A stretch of DNA of 40,702 bases from a virus. Positions within the stretch are counted from its first letter, which is position 1. Every line of letters starts with the position of its first letter. Location of the stretch: IMG/VR virus record IMGVR_UViG_3300005563_000060, positions 1 through 40,702 of that record; one strand, given 5' to 3'. The translations under genes were made by a program, and so were the position numbers. The notes under the pieces are model-generated. The model searched no databases and was not told where the DNA came from. It saw only the letters and a list, made by a program, of their open reading frames with translations. Below are positions 12,748 to 19,894 of the stretch, piece after piece.

Positions 12748-13104
12748 TTAACCAGTGAACTTAATCACGTGCCATTCGCTGTTATTCGGGTCATAACCGA
12801 GGGCGGCCGTTTCAAACGGTGCAACCGTCAAATCAGTACCCGATGCGGTGAATATCCTGTTCTCTGCCGAAGAACCCGAATTGTTATTTTTTATTACGAG
12901 GTTATTGGTTGGCCCTACATTGGCAACGAAGATTAAAGTTCCGCTTCCAGGCGCGGGGTTTACAATTCCTGTAATAGCATCGTTATTGTTTGATACTGTG
13001 ACAAAAATCAAAGAACCTGAAATAACCACGTCGGCATTGTCACCCAAAGAGGTGGTTACTGCGTAGGGGTCTAATATGAGTGAGCCGTCGATGAATCCTG
13101 CCAT
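12748..13104 (-). CDS. Small virion (receptor-binding?) protein
   Basis: 118 residues, rich in Asn, Thr, Ser and beta-branched residues, as in fibre domains. The C-terminal half (IKNNNSGSSAENRIFTASG, then ALGYDPNNSEWHVIKF) is clearly similar to a segment inside the 746-residue fibre protein (LKNENTGSTAANRILTYNA, then LVYDPSNNRWRPI). So it looks like a free copy of a fibre domain, possibly a chaperone-like or accessory tip. Located just after the fibre genes. Confidence 0.6.
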   Translation of the reverse strand: MAGFIDGSLILDPYAVTTSLGDNADVVISGSLIFVTVSNNNDAITGIVNPAPGSGTLIFVANVGPTNNLVIKNNNSGSSAENRIFTASGTDLTVAPFETAALGYDPNNSEWHVIKFTG

Positions 13105-13108
13105 ATTG

Positions 13109-13504
13109 TTATGTGTTATAGACTAAATAAAGACTAGCGAACCAATTGATGGTCACACCAAGCGTTCCGGTAAACTTGATGTCGATGTTCTGCGTTCCCG
13201 TGTTCGCAACCATGTCGACAACGAGTCCGGGGATACTTCCACCGAGGTCGGTGATGAGGTTTCCACCTTTCGCCACGTTTCCACCGCTCGCACGATAGAA
13301 CGAACCCTGGACATACCCTCCGTAGTTACCCGAGAAATCAGATTTCGCCGCAACGAACTCGACTCTGACGAACACGGACTTCAATTCGGCAACCGGAATC
13401 GAATAGACGGTCTGGGTCGTCAGGTTAACGGTCTGCACCTTCGGTAGACAAACAAACTCCATCGTCGTGTCCTTACCTCTGATTATGTTTCCTGTGTTTG
13501 CCAT
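13109..13504 (-). CDS. Small beta-rich virion protein
   Basis: 131 residues, begins MANTGNIIRGKDTTMEFVCL. Alternating hydrophobic strands and Gly/Asn turns (GNYGGYVQGSFYRASGGNVA) suggest a beta-sandwich fibre or tail-tip protein. No cysteine motif, no membrane segment. It lies between the fibre gene and the 118-residue protein, spaced only 1-4 bases from each, and shares their unusually high GC. Confidence 0.55.
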   Translation of the reverse strand: MANTGNIIRGKDTTMEFVCLPKVQTVNLTTQTVYSIPVAELKSVFVRVEFVAAKSDFSGNYGGYVQGSFYRASGGNVAKGGNLITDLGGSIPGLVVDMVANTGTQNIDIKFTGTLGVTINWFASLYLVYNT

Positions 13505-13505
13505 G

Positions 13506-15746
13506 TTAACTGCTTAATGTATAAGTTCGTATCGTCGCGACCCACGATACGTTGTTGTTCGCCGCACCCGTCACTTGTAAAAGGGCATTACCTGAACTCG
13601 GATTGAACGTGCAGTCCCATGCTGGCTGGTCTTCTGCGGTGAACACTGAGTTCTCGCCTATCTCCGTTGCCGTACCTGATACGTTCTTGTAACTCGAATA
13701 AATGACATATGAGGCACCGTCCTCCGCAGTACCCGACGTACCGCCCGTCCTACGGGCAACGACCCGAGCCTCTATCATCACTGTCGTTGTCGAAGGAATG
13801 GTTATAGTCGCAAGGGTCGTAATGGTCGCGTTGGTAGTAGTGGCCTTAGTCTGATAGACGGTCTCGTTCGGCGAGGTGTTTGTCGTCGTTGAAGAAAGTG
13901 ACTGAACGGCGTTACCAGGAGTGGCCTGGGTTACGGCTTGACCTGAGGCGGCGGTATAGGTGAAATTCGCATCGGTCGAGAGAGCAGTGTTACCGGAGTT
14001 CTGGAATATGATTCGATTCGCTCCAAATGACGATGAAATCGTCGAAGCAGCGATGGTGGCACTAGCTATAAGCCCGATATTTTGAAGTGCCGTTATCACA
14101 TCTCCCGTCGGTTTAACTATTGGCGTGGAGTTGTAGAAGGCTAACTTTTGAGTGGTCGAAGTTCCTATCTTCGTTCCCGTCGAAGTTCCAAAAATGAGAT
14201 TGGCCGCGTCTGTGAATGTCTGATTCAATGCCCATGTGTTTGCCGTGATTGTTGGGTCTACCTTGCCTAGGGAAATTGGTCGCCACCTATTATTGGATGG
14301 GTCATAGACTAGAAGAGCGGCCGAAGAGGCCGGTATGACGTTATCTACCGCGTTATAAGTGAGGATTCTATTGGCCGCCGTTGAACCCGTATTCTCGTTT
14401 TTCAGGGTGATGGTCGTTGCGACAGGAGTTATTAGGATGAGATATTTTCCCGAATAGCCACCCGTGAATCCCGTGATAGTCACGGAACCGCCACCGAATC
14501 TAACTGCTGATATTCCCACTGTACTGTAGTTGTTTAGGGTACCGCTCGATGAGTTGTCGGTCGTAACGGTCGTGCCGAAAGCCGACGTGAACTTCATGGA
14601 ATTATTGTCGAAGAACGCATTGATGCTTTGGAAAAGGGCATTTCCATTCCCATAGACCAAGAGGTTATTCGTCGCGGGAATGTCTCCTTGGAAGACAGAG
14701 CTCGGAAAGAAGTCACCTGTATTGTCTACTTTCCATATTCCACCTGATCCCAAAGAGGACGGCCAGTGATATGACACGCCGTTCACATCCATGTCTGCAC
14801 CGTCAAAGATGGCGGCCTTTGATTTACCTATCGGGGTCGTGACGGGAACACCGACCGTCCATGAACCATCATCAGTCGCCGATGTCGTATTACCGATGGT
14901 CTCATATGTCCCTGTCGTACCATTTTGTACGACATAGCCATCTATCGGAGTGGCCGCACCACCCCATGAAAGGGCGACATTGTATGAAAGTGCGTTATAT
15001 GAAGCAGAGGAAGTCCAACCTGTATTGCTGTCAGTGAACGGGAAACCACCGACCACTTGGAAAAGCCCGCTATTAGGATTACTACCAGTCACTTGAACCA
15101 GATAGGCATCAGGGCTAACTGAGCCTATCGGAGCACTCCATGAGACATCCACTGCATACGGGCTTCCATCATTGAAGTCAGACACGCTTCCGAAACTCGT
15201 GGAACCTACACTGATAGCCGTACTACTACCGTAGAGTGCCCATATCGTGTAGGTGAAATCGAATCCACTTGCGATGTAACCTGATTCCCCTGTGTTTATC
15301 ACCGCACCCGCACCAGAAGGGTCGAAATCGGTACTAGCGGGCTCAGTGAAGGTGGTTGATATGGCACTCGCGAATATCGGGACGGTTGAGTTCTTGGCAT
15401 ATAGGTTGTATTCCTTGTCACCCGAACCGAGTAAATAGAACCCCGCTCCTAATGATGAGATTACGGCACTAAGGCTCGTCGGAGATGGTGTGGGCGTGAC
15501 ATGTAGAACAGCTTGAGGGGATGTTTGGCCGAGACCAACCGCTCCTGATGAAGTGTCTACCGATGAGTTAGAGACTCCACCGAAGTAACCACTATTGTTA
15601 TATTGGAGTTGAGTTGGTGAACCTCCTGGTGATCCACCAGGATTCTGTTCTAATTGCGCGACTTCTTGTTCAAGTTTGTTTAGTCTGCCAATAGGTATTC
15701 CCCTAATCATCTGTTGATTTCCAGGTAGGATTGTATAGTCGTCCAT
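13506..15746 (-). CDS. Tail fibre / receptor-binding protein
   Basis: 746 residues. A short coiled N-terminus (IGRLNKLEQEVAQLEQN) leads into a Gly/Ser/Pro linker (PGGSPGGSPTQLQYNNSG), a common tail-attachment layout, then long Ser/Thr/Asn/Gly-rich beta repeats including two fibronectin-like segments ending in DGYVVQ and PDAYLVQ. Around residue 440 is the domain shared with the 118-residue gene. The C-terminal part (SYVIYSSYKNVSGTATEIG, DCTFNPSSGNALLQVTG) looks like a fibre tip. Host recognition is inferred. GC is much higher than in the early genes, suggesting recent acquisition. Confidence 0.75.
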   Translation of the reverse strand: MDDYTILPGNQQMIRGIPIGRLNKLEQEVAQLEQNPGGSPGGSPTQLQYNNSGYFGGVSNSSVDTSSGAVGLGQTSPQAVLHVTPTPSPTSLSAVISSLGAGFYLLGSGDKEYNLYAKNSTVPIFASAISTTFTEPASTDFDPSGAGAVINTGESGYIASGFDFTYTIWALYGSSTAISVGSTSFGSVSDFNDGSPYAVDVSWSAPIGSVSPDAYLVQVTGSNPNSGLFQVVGGFPFTDSNTGWTSSASYNALSYNVALSWGGAATPIDGYVVQNGTTGTYETIGNTTSATDDGSWTVGVPVTTPIGKSKAAIFDGADMDVNGVSYHWPSSLGSGGIWKVDNTGDFFPSSVFQGDIPATNNLLVYGNGNALFQSINAFFDNNSMKFTSAFGTTVTTDNSSSGTLNNYSTVGISAVRFGGGSVTITGFTGGYSGKYLILITPVATTITLKNENTGSTAANRILTYNAVDNVIPASSAALLVYDPSNNRWRPISLGKVDPTITANTWALNQTFTDAANLIFGTSTGTKIGTSTTQKLAFYNSTPIVKPTGDVITALQNIGLIASATIAASTISSSFGANRIIFQNSGNTALSTDANFTYTAASGQAVTQATPGNAVQSLSSTTTNTSPNETVYQTKATTTNATITTLATITIPSTTTVMIEARVVARRTGGTSGTAEDGASYVIYSSYKNVSGTATEIGENSVFTAEDQPAWDCTFNPSSGNALLQVTGAANNNVSWVATIRTYTLSS

Positions 15747-15747
15747 A

Positions 15748-16158
15748 TTACTTTTCGTAAATTTCGATAGTCTCCTGAATGTCCTCGACCTTTTTGTTCA
15801 ACATTTGTTTTAGTACTTCTAACTCAGTTGCACTCTCAAAATCCCCAACAGCTTTTAGCTTGTCGAGTTTTTCTTCTGTGTCCTTTAGCTGGTTTAAATA
15901 CCCTGTCTTTTCTTTGAGGAGATTTACGTATTCAAAAACATGGTCTATTCGGTTTACTGGCTTACCTCTTGTGGCCTTTGTAACTAAAAAACGCCGAGTA
16001 TCCTCGGGTAAATCTTTGAAATATTCAATTACAGCCTGAAACCGTGCGAATCGCTGGGGTATCTGTAAGTCCTGAGTATGCAGACCTAAAAGGTCCAACA
16101 TTTCAGTACCAACTATTGCGTTTACACCTAGATCATTGAATGCAGTCTCGATATTCAC
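15748..16158 (-). CDS. Coiled-coil protein, first gene of the fibre unit
   Basis: 136 residues from a GTG start at 16158. The C-terminal half is a long coiled coil (LNQLKDTEEKLDKLKAVGDF then LEVLKQMLNKKVEDIQETIE); the N-terminal half is globular (FNDLGVNAIVGTEMLDLLGL). GC is lower than that of the fibre gene beside it. First gene behind one of the three late leaders. It could be a fibre assembly or adaptor protein. Family unknown. Confidence 0.6.
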   Translation of the reverse strand: MNIETAFNDLGVNAIVGTEMLDLLGLHTQDLQIPQRFARFQAVIEYFKDLPEDTRRFLVTKATRGKPVNRIDHVFEYVNLLKEKTGYLNQLKDTEEKLDKLKAVGDFESATELEVLKQMLNKKVEDIQETIEIYEK

Positions 16159-16159
16159 C

Positions 16160-16216
16160 GTTGCTAATTAAGCAAGGTAAGGTCAAGAACCGCCTCTAAT
16201 ACAACCAATATATCAC
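16160..16216 (-). promoter_or_regulatory. Late promoter and leader, copy C
   Basis: Minus strand: extended -10 TGATATATT (complement of 16207-16215), then AGGCGG, seven bases, CCTTACCT, then hairpin TTGCT-TAATT-AGCAA (16161-16175), immediately before the GTG start at 16158. The same order occurs at 25767-25881 and 36498-36551. No -35 is evident, as expected of activator-dependent phage late promoters. Confidence 0.65.
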
Positions 16217-16242
16217 GAAATCACTCTTTTTACCAGTGAACT

Positions 16243-16271
16243 TTAGTTTACTTTTATGTGATTTTATGCTA
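16243..16271 (+). promoter_or_regulatory. Possible plus-strand promoter
   Basis: TTTAGT and TATGCT separated by 17 bp upstream of the two-hairpin RNA element at 16337-16404. TTTACTTTTATG inside the spacer resembles half of the operator dyad near the HTH-HNH gene (TTTACTTTTGTAAA). Weak on sequence alone; supported only by the terminator-like element downstream. Confidence 0.3.
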
Positions 16272-16336
16272 ACTTATAAGCACTAAGCAGGCTCTATGTG
16301 AAGGGAGTTCTTTACTTAAAAAACTTAATAGCTCGG

Positions 16337-16404
16337 TACTCATTGAAAAGGAATGAGTAGTGGACAATAACCACCACTTCTCCTTTTCAGGAGTGGTGAT
16401 TTTT
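16337..16404 (+). ncRNA. Two hairpins with complementary loops; attenuator or small RNA
   Basis: Hairpin 1: TACTCATT-GAAAAGG-AATGAGTA (16337-16359). Hairpin 2: CACCACTTCT-CCTTTTC-AGGAGTGGTG (16372-16398, one G-U pair) followed by ATTTTTG, a terminator. The 7-nt loops are exact complements; the match extends to nine bases (TGAAAAGGA with TCCTTTTCA). So the two could kiss, or the nine-base pairing could break the terminator as an antiterminator. It lies about 210 bases before the plus-strand peptidoglycan-binding gene, in a 458-bp gap (16159-16616) that has no gene. Confidence 0.65.
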
Positions 16405-16553
16405 GTTTAATACGAATGGTTCCCTAAATGGAATACCATTTCAGTGTCATTGGACATTGAGGAAATTCTTTTCTGCGGGGGACTTTTCTTTTTCTTATTT
16501 GTTTTACTCAGTTTTCTTTCTTCTATTTTCTTTAAGATAAGTTATTTATGCAC

Positions 16554-16585
16554 TTGACACATCAACAAGTAGGTGTAGCTTTAAT
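16554..16585 (+). promoter_or_regulatory. Possible promoter of the peptidoglycan-binding gene
   Basis: TTGACA at 16554-16559 is a perfect -35 hexamer, but the best -10 (TTTAAT at 16580-16585) is 20 bp away, longer than ideal. It precedes the ATG at 16617, which has no Shine-Dalgarno. Confidence 0.3.
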
Positions 16586-16616
16586 AGATATAACAAAGCG
16601 GTATTAACCTTACTTT

Positions 16617-17393
16617 ATGAAAAAACTTGCAATAGCTATATTTATAGCCACACTTTTACCAAGCCTAAGTTTTGCGTCAATTGATACAAACCTTAAATAT
16701 GGTATGAAAAACACGGAAGTATCTGAATTACAGGACTTCCTTGTGGATAAGGGATATATGAATACTTCGACTGGTTTCTTTGGTCTTCTGACACTAAAGG
16801 CAGTTCAGAAGTACCAGGCTGATAACGGCATCTCTTCTACAGGTTATGTAGGTATTCTTACTCGTACTCAGATCAACAAGGAACTTGAAGTTGCAACACA
16901 GGATTCAACTCAGGCTGAAATATCTGAAACAGGAACAACCACAAGCGCAGTAACAGCTTGTGGTAATGGAGAGATATACAATATATTTAACGGTCACTTG
17001 TGTAATCCCCCTCAGGCAACTCAGACAGTTGTAAATACATCAAGCAATACTGGTGGTGTTGTTATACCTGTACAGCCAACTTATACGATTGAAAACCCGT
17101 CTGTTATTGTTGAAAGCGATGGAACGCACGAATTGCTGTTCCCTATCTCTAATAATCCAAAGTTTGTAACTGGTTCTCTAAATGGAGTTCAGACATCTCA
17201 AGATGGTTCAAACAATTATTCTGGTGGTAGAAACCTAGAAAAAACAGCTGATGGATATATATGGGATTTAGGCTCAATGAAATCAGGTACTTACTCTTAC
17301 ACAATCAAGGTATATGGAAATTCACAGCCAGATGCCTTTGGAAATGGCAACGTAGATGCTACTTCTGTTGGATCGTTTACAATAAGCCAATAA
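16617..17393 (+). CDS. Secreted peptidoglycan-binding protein (Patescibacteria type)
   Basis: 258 residues. Signal peptide MKKLAIAIFIATLLPSLSFA (1-20). Residues about 25-92 are a peptidoglycan-binding (PG_binding_1) domain: LKYGMKNTEVSELQDFLVDK, then STGFFGLLTLKAVQKYQ and GYVGILTRTQIN. This wording is characteristic of Parcubacteria/CPR cell-envelope proteins. A Thr/Ser-rich linker follows, then a C-terminal beta domain (about 165-256, VIVESDGTHELLFPISNN) of unknown type. On the plus strand, opposite to the virion genes, so probably lysogenic cargo acting on the host envelope. An in-frame membrane segment follows the stop. Confidence 0.8.
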   Translation: MKKLAIAIFIATLLPSLSFASIDTNLKYGMKNTEVSELQDFLVDKGYMNTSTGFFGLLTLKAVQKYQADNGISSTGYVGILTRTQINKELEVATQDSTQAEISETGTTTSAVTACGNGEIYNIFNGHLCNPPQATQTVVNTSSNTGGVVIPVQPTYTIENPSVIVESDGTHELLFPISNNPKFVTGSLNGVQTSQDGSNNYSGGRNLEKTADGYIWDLGSMKSGTYSYTIKVYGNSQPDAFGNGNVDATSVGSFTISQ

Positions 17394-17456
17394 TATGGAA
17401 GACAAAACATCAAGAGGGGTTGGTCTTATAAATACAGAACTTATAATCAAAATGAT

Positions 17457-17546
17457 ATGCCTATTATAATTTTGATATTTGTATGTTTCTTCGGAGCTAT
17501 GGCAGTAGAGCTTCTGTTTGAAAAAATAAATAAGAAAATTAAATAA
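17457..17546 (+). CDS. Possible tiny membrane peptide after the PG-binding gene
   Basis: ATG at 17457 gives 29 residues: MPIIILIFVCFFGAMAVELL followed by a basic tail (FEKINKKIK), one transmembrane helix. The same frame is open back to the TAA at 17391-17393 that ends the PG-binding gene, so it is also the in-frame 3' extension of that gene past a single stop. No ribosome-binding site is evident. Another 24-codon frame starts at 17395. Could be chance. Confidence 0.3.
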   Translation: MPIIILIFVCFFGAMAVELLFEKINKKIK

Positions 17547-17548
17547 GT

Positions 17549-19891
17549 TTATTTAATTACAGGAAGTTTTGTCTTAGCTTGAGCAGGATTACCACCTGCC
17601 TTAATTACAGGAAGTTTATCGTTTGGTATATAAGGTTCGTTTAGAAATCTTGATATTGCGTCTTTCTCAGATTGTTTTAACTGTGACTTCTCTACAAGTT
17701 GTGCAATTGATGCTTTAGCTTTTGAATTAGAGTAATTAATTTTCTGTGCTTGTGGTTCGTAACTTGTATGAGGTGTTACAATCGGTACATCACCCGAAGG
17801 TAAAACGTTAACACCATTAATCATCTGAGCTTCACGAGGGGCAGGCAGCTTGAGTAAGTTTTCTTGTTTGTTTATATAATCCCTAATTTCATTTTCCAGA
17901 GCTGCAATTGCCTTTGGTGTTGCTTTTGAATCTCCAAATCTTTCAATAAGTTTTCTATCAAAATAAGTTCTTAATGAAGGGTTTGCAAGAATTTTTGCAC
18001 CATACTCACTTCCTAATTCTCCAAGAATTAATCCGCCTAAGCCTCCAGAATGTAAACCAAGGGTTCCAAATAATAACTTCCTCGCTATTGAACCACTCAA
18101 ACCTCCAACGGTTTTAAATGTTTTACCAGAATCCTCAATTTTTTGTAGTATCTCCTGTGCATGAATCAATTTTCCCCATTCTCTATTAGCCTCTCTATAG
18201 GCTGGAAAAGTTCCTTCTTTCTCTACCTGATCTCGTACGGCATTAGCTAAGGCCCAACCAGCAGATTGTCCTACCTTTTCAGGGTCAGAAGCATTAAAAG
18301 GTGTCCAACTATTACCTGTTCTTCGTAGTCTTTCCATAATACTAGAATCAACCAAGGTTTCATCTTTTGATCCTTTAACTACTGAACCTTTATTTGCCTT
18401 AACGATAGCATCTATTTCAGCGTCCACTTTATTTTTTGCGGAAGCTCTTGAGACTTCTGAAGAGATCCTATTATTTATTTCTGCAGCCGCTCTATTCTTT
18501 ACTTCGTCAATATTAAATAATGCATGTTCGTTTTGTTTTGCATAGTTTATAGCATTTTCAAATTGATCTCCAACTTTTTGTAATTGAGGAATTGCTTCTT
18601 CTGACCCAGCGTTTATATTGTATTTAGCAAGTGTTGTATAAACATTATCTCCTGTCTTGTTTAATAGATTCACCTCCTCAACCTGTTGTGATGGGGTTAA
18701 AGGTAAAGCCTTTCTGTATGCATCTGCAACGTTAGATCGAGCTTCTTCAACGGCCTTTTGCATTCTATTTACACGCTCCTCAGTTTGAGGGAGTATTGCA
18801 TTAACAATTCCACTTTTATCTAGTGCTGAAACTGCCTTACCAGCAACAATCCCTGCACCTGATAACGTTCCGCCTAGTGCAGCACCAACTCCAGCTCCTA
18901 ACGCAGTGCCTCCAGCAACACCACCTAATCCTTGATTATCCTGCATTGCATTAAATCCACCTCCTAAGCCACCATAAGTAGCACCGATCTTTGCACCTTC
19001 ACTAATTTTTCCAAGAGTGCCTAATTCCTTAGAAGCAATAGTATTTGCACCCCCTGACAATATTCCACCAGATGTAAGTTCCAATCCAAATTGACCAGCT
19101 TGGCCTAAGATTTGTTCAGGTGTCTTATTTATTACATCTCCAGTAAAGTCCTGTAGGTTTGGTGCAGATGCTAGATGTTGTTTTAATGCCATCTGTAACC
19201 GTGAAGGGTCTTTACCTTCTGCAATCTGTTGCTTAATTGCTGCTTGTAAATTATTAGCAATATCTGAATGCTGATTAGACGCATCTGCAAAAAGTTGAGC
19301 ATTCTGTGGGGCTGCAATTGCGTTACCAATTGTTTGGCCAAAAGCTTGCGTACCACCCGTAAAGAAATCACCAACTTTTTGCAAAAAAGATTTATCTTGA
19401 TTATTTGATGTTTGAGATAAAACATTTGGTTGTACCATTGCCGCATCTGCAGCACCAACGCCAAGTCCTTGCTGTTTAAACTGTTGATATAAGTCCATTG
19501 AATTCTTAACGTACTGAGGGACGTTATAAGCAACACCTTCCTTATTAACTCCAATCTTATTTTCCCAGTTATTAGGATTGCCACTATTCCATTTGGCAAA
19601 GAATTGTGCAGCGTTTAGTCCTTCGACTTCCTTATCGTGTTTAGCCTGAGCATAGATAACGGCCTTTTGGATTTCTGGTGTCATTTCCTCACTTCCGAAC
19701 TTGGGAACATAACCTAAAAACTGTTTAGCTTGTGCCGCCCATGTTTGAGGCATCCACTGGCCTGCCCCGTATTCTCCTGATGCACCCTTTGCCTGAAAAT
19801 TACCACCACTTTCATTTTGAATAAGTGCCTTAGAAGCTGCTACGAGTGTCGGATCGAGTGTAATTGGTTTTGTGGTTTGTGTTGGATTCAT
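17549..19891 (-). CDS. Internal virion protein with lytic transglycosylase domain
   Basis: 780 residues. N-terminus (about 15-110) is a transglycosylase-like fold: ALIQNESGGNFQAKGASGEY, then GAGQWMPQTW, with Glu27 as probable catalytic acid. Residues about 255-365 are Gly/Ala-rich zipper segments (GGVAGGTALGAGVGAALGGT, then LSGAGIVAGKAV) suited to membrane insertion, followed by long helical stretches. This is the build of podoviral ejection proteins, which leave the capsid and make a path through the envelope. Last gene of late region B, 3 bases after the 585-residue gene. Confidence 0.7.
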   Translation of the reverse strand: MNPTQTTKPITLDPTLVAASKALIQNESGGNFQAKGASGEYGAGQWMPQTWAAQAKQFLGYVPKFGSEEMTPEIQKAVIYAQAKHDKEVEGLNAAQFFAKWNSGNPNNWENKIGVNKEGVAYNVPQYVKNSMDLYQQFKQQGLGVGAADAAMVQPNVLSQTSNNQDKSFLQKVGDFFTGGTQAFGQTIGNAIAAPQNAQLFADASNQHSDIANNLQAAIKQQIAEGKDPSRLQMALKQHLASAPNLQDFTGDVINKTPEQILGQAGQFGLELTSGGILSGGANTIASKELGTLGKISEGAKIGATYGGLGGGFNAMQDNQGLGGVAGGTALGAGVGAALGGTLSGAGIVAGKAVSALDKSGIVNAILPQTEERVNRMQKAVEEARSNVADAYRKALPLTPSQQVEEVNLLNKTGDNVYTTLAKYNINAGSEEAIPQLQKVGDQFENAINYAKQNEHALFNIDEVKNRAAAEINNRISSEVSRASAKNKVDAEIDAIVKANKGSVVKGSKDETLVDSSIMERLRRTGNSWTPFNASDPEKVGQSAGWALANAVRDQVEKEGTFPAYREANREWGKLIHAQEILQKIEDSGKTFKTVGGLSGSIARKLLFGTLGLHSGGLGGLILGELGSEYGAKILANPSLRTYFDRKLIERFGDSKATPKAIAALENEIRDYINKQENLLKLPAPREAQMINGVNVLPSGDVPIVTPHTSYEPQAQKINYSNSKAKASIAQLVEKSQLKQSEKDAISRFLNEPYIPNDKLPVIKAGGNPAQAKTKLPVIK

Positions 19892-19894
19892 TGT

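Noticed and set aside
12407-12751. 114-codon plus-strand reading frame
   Set aside because: It runs antisense through the start of the lysis-cassette gene and over the interleaved repeats; it has no family or ribosome-binding site.
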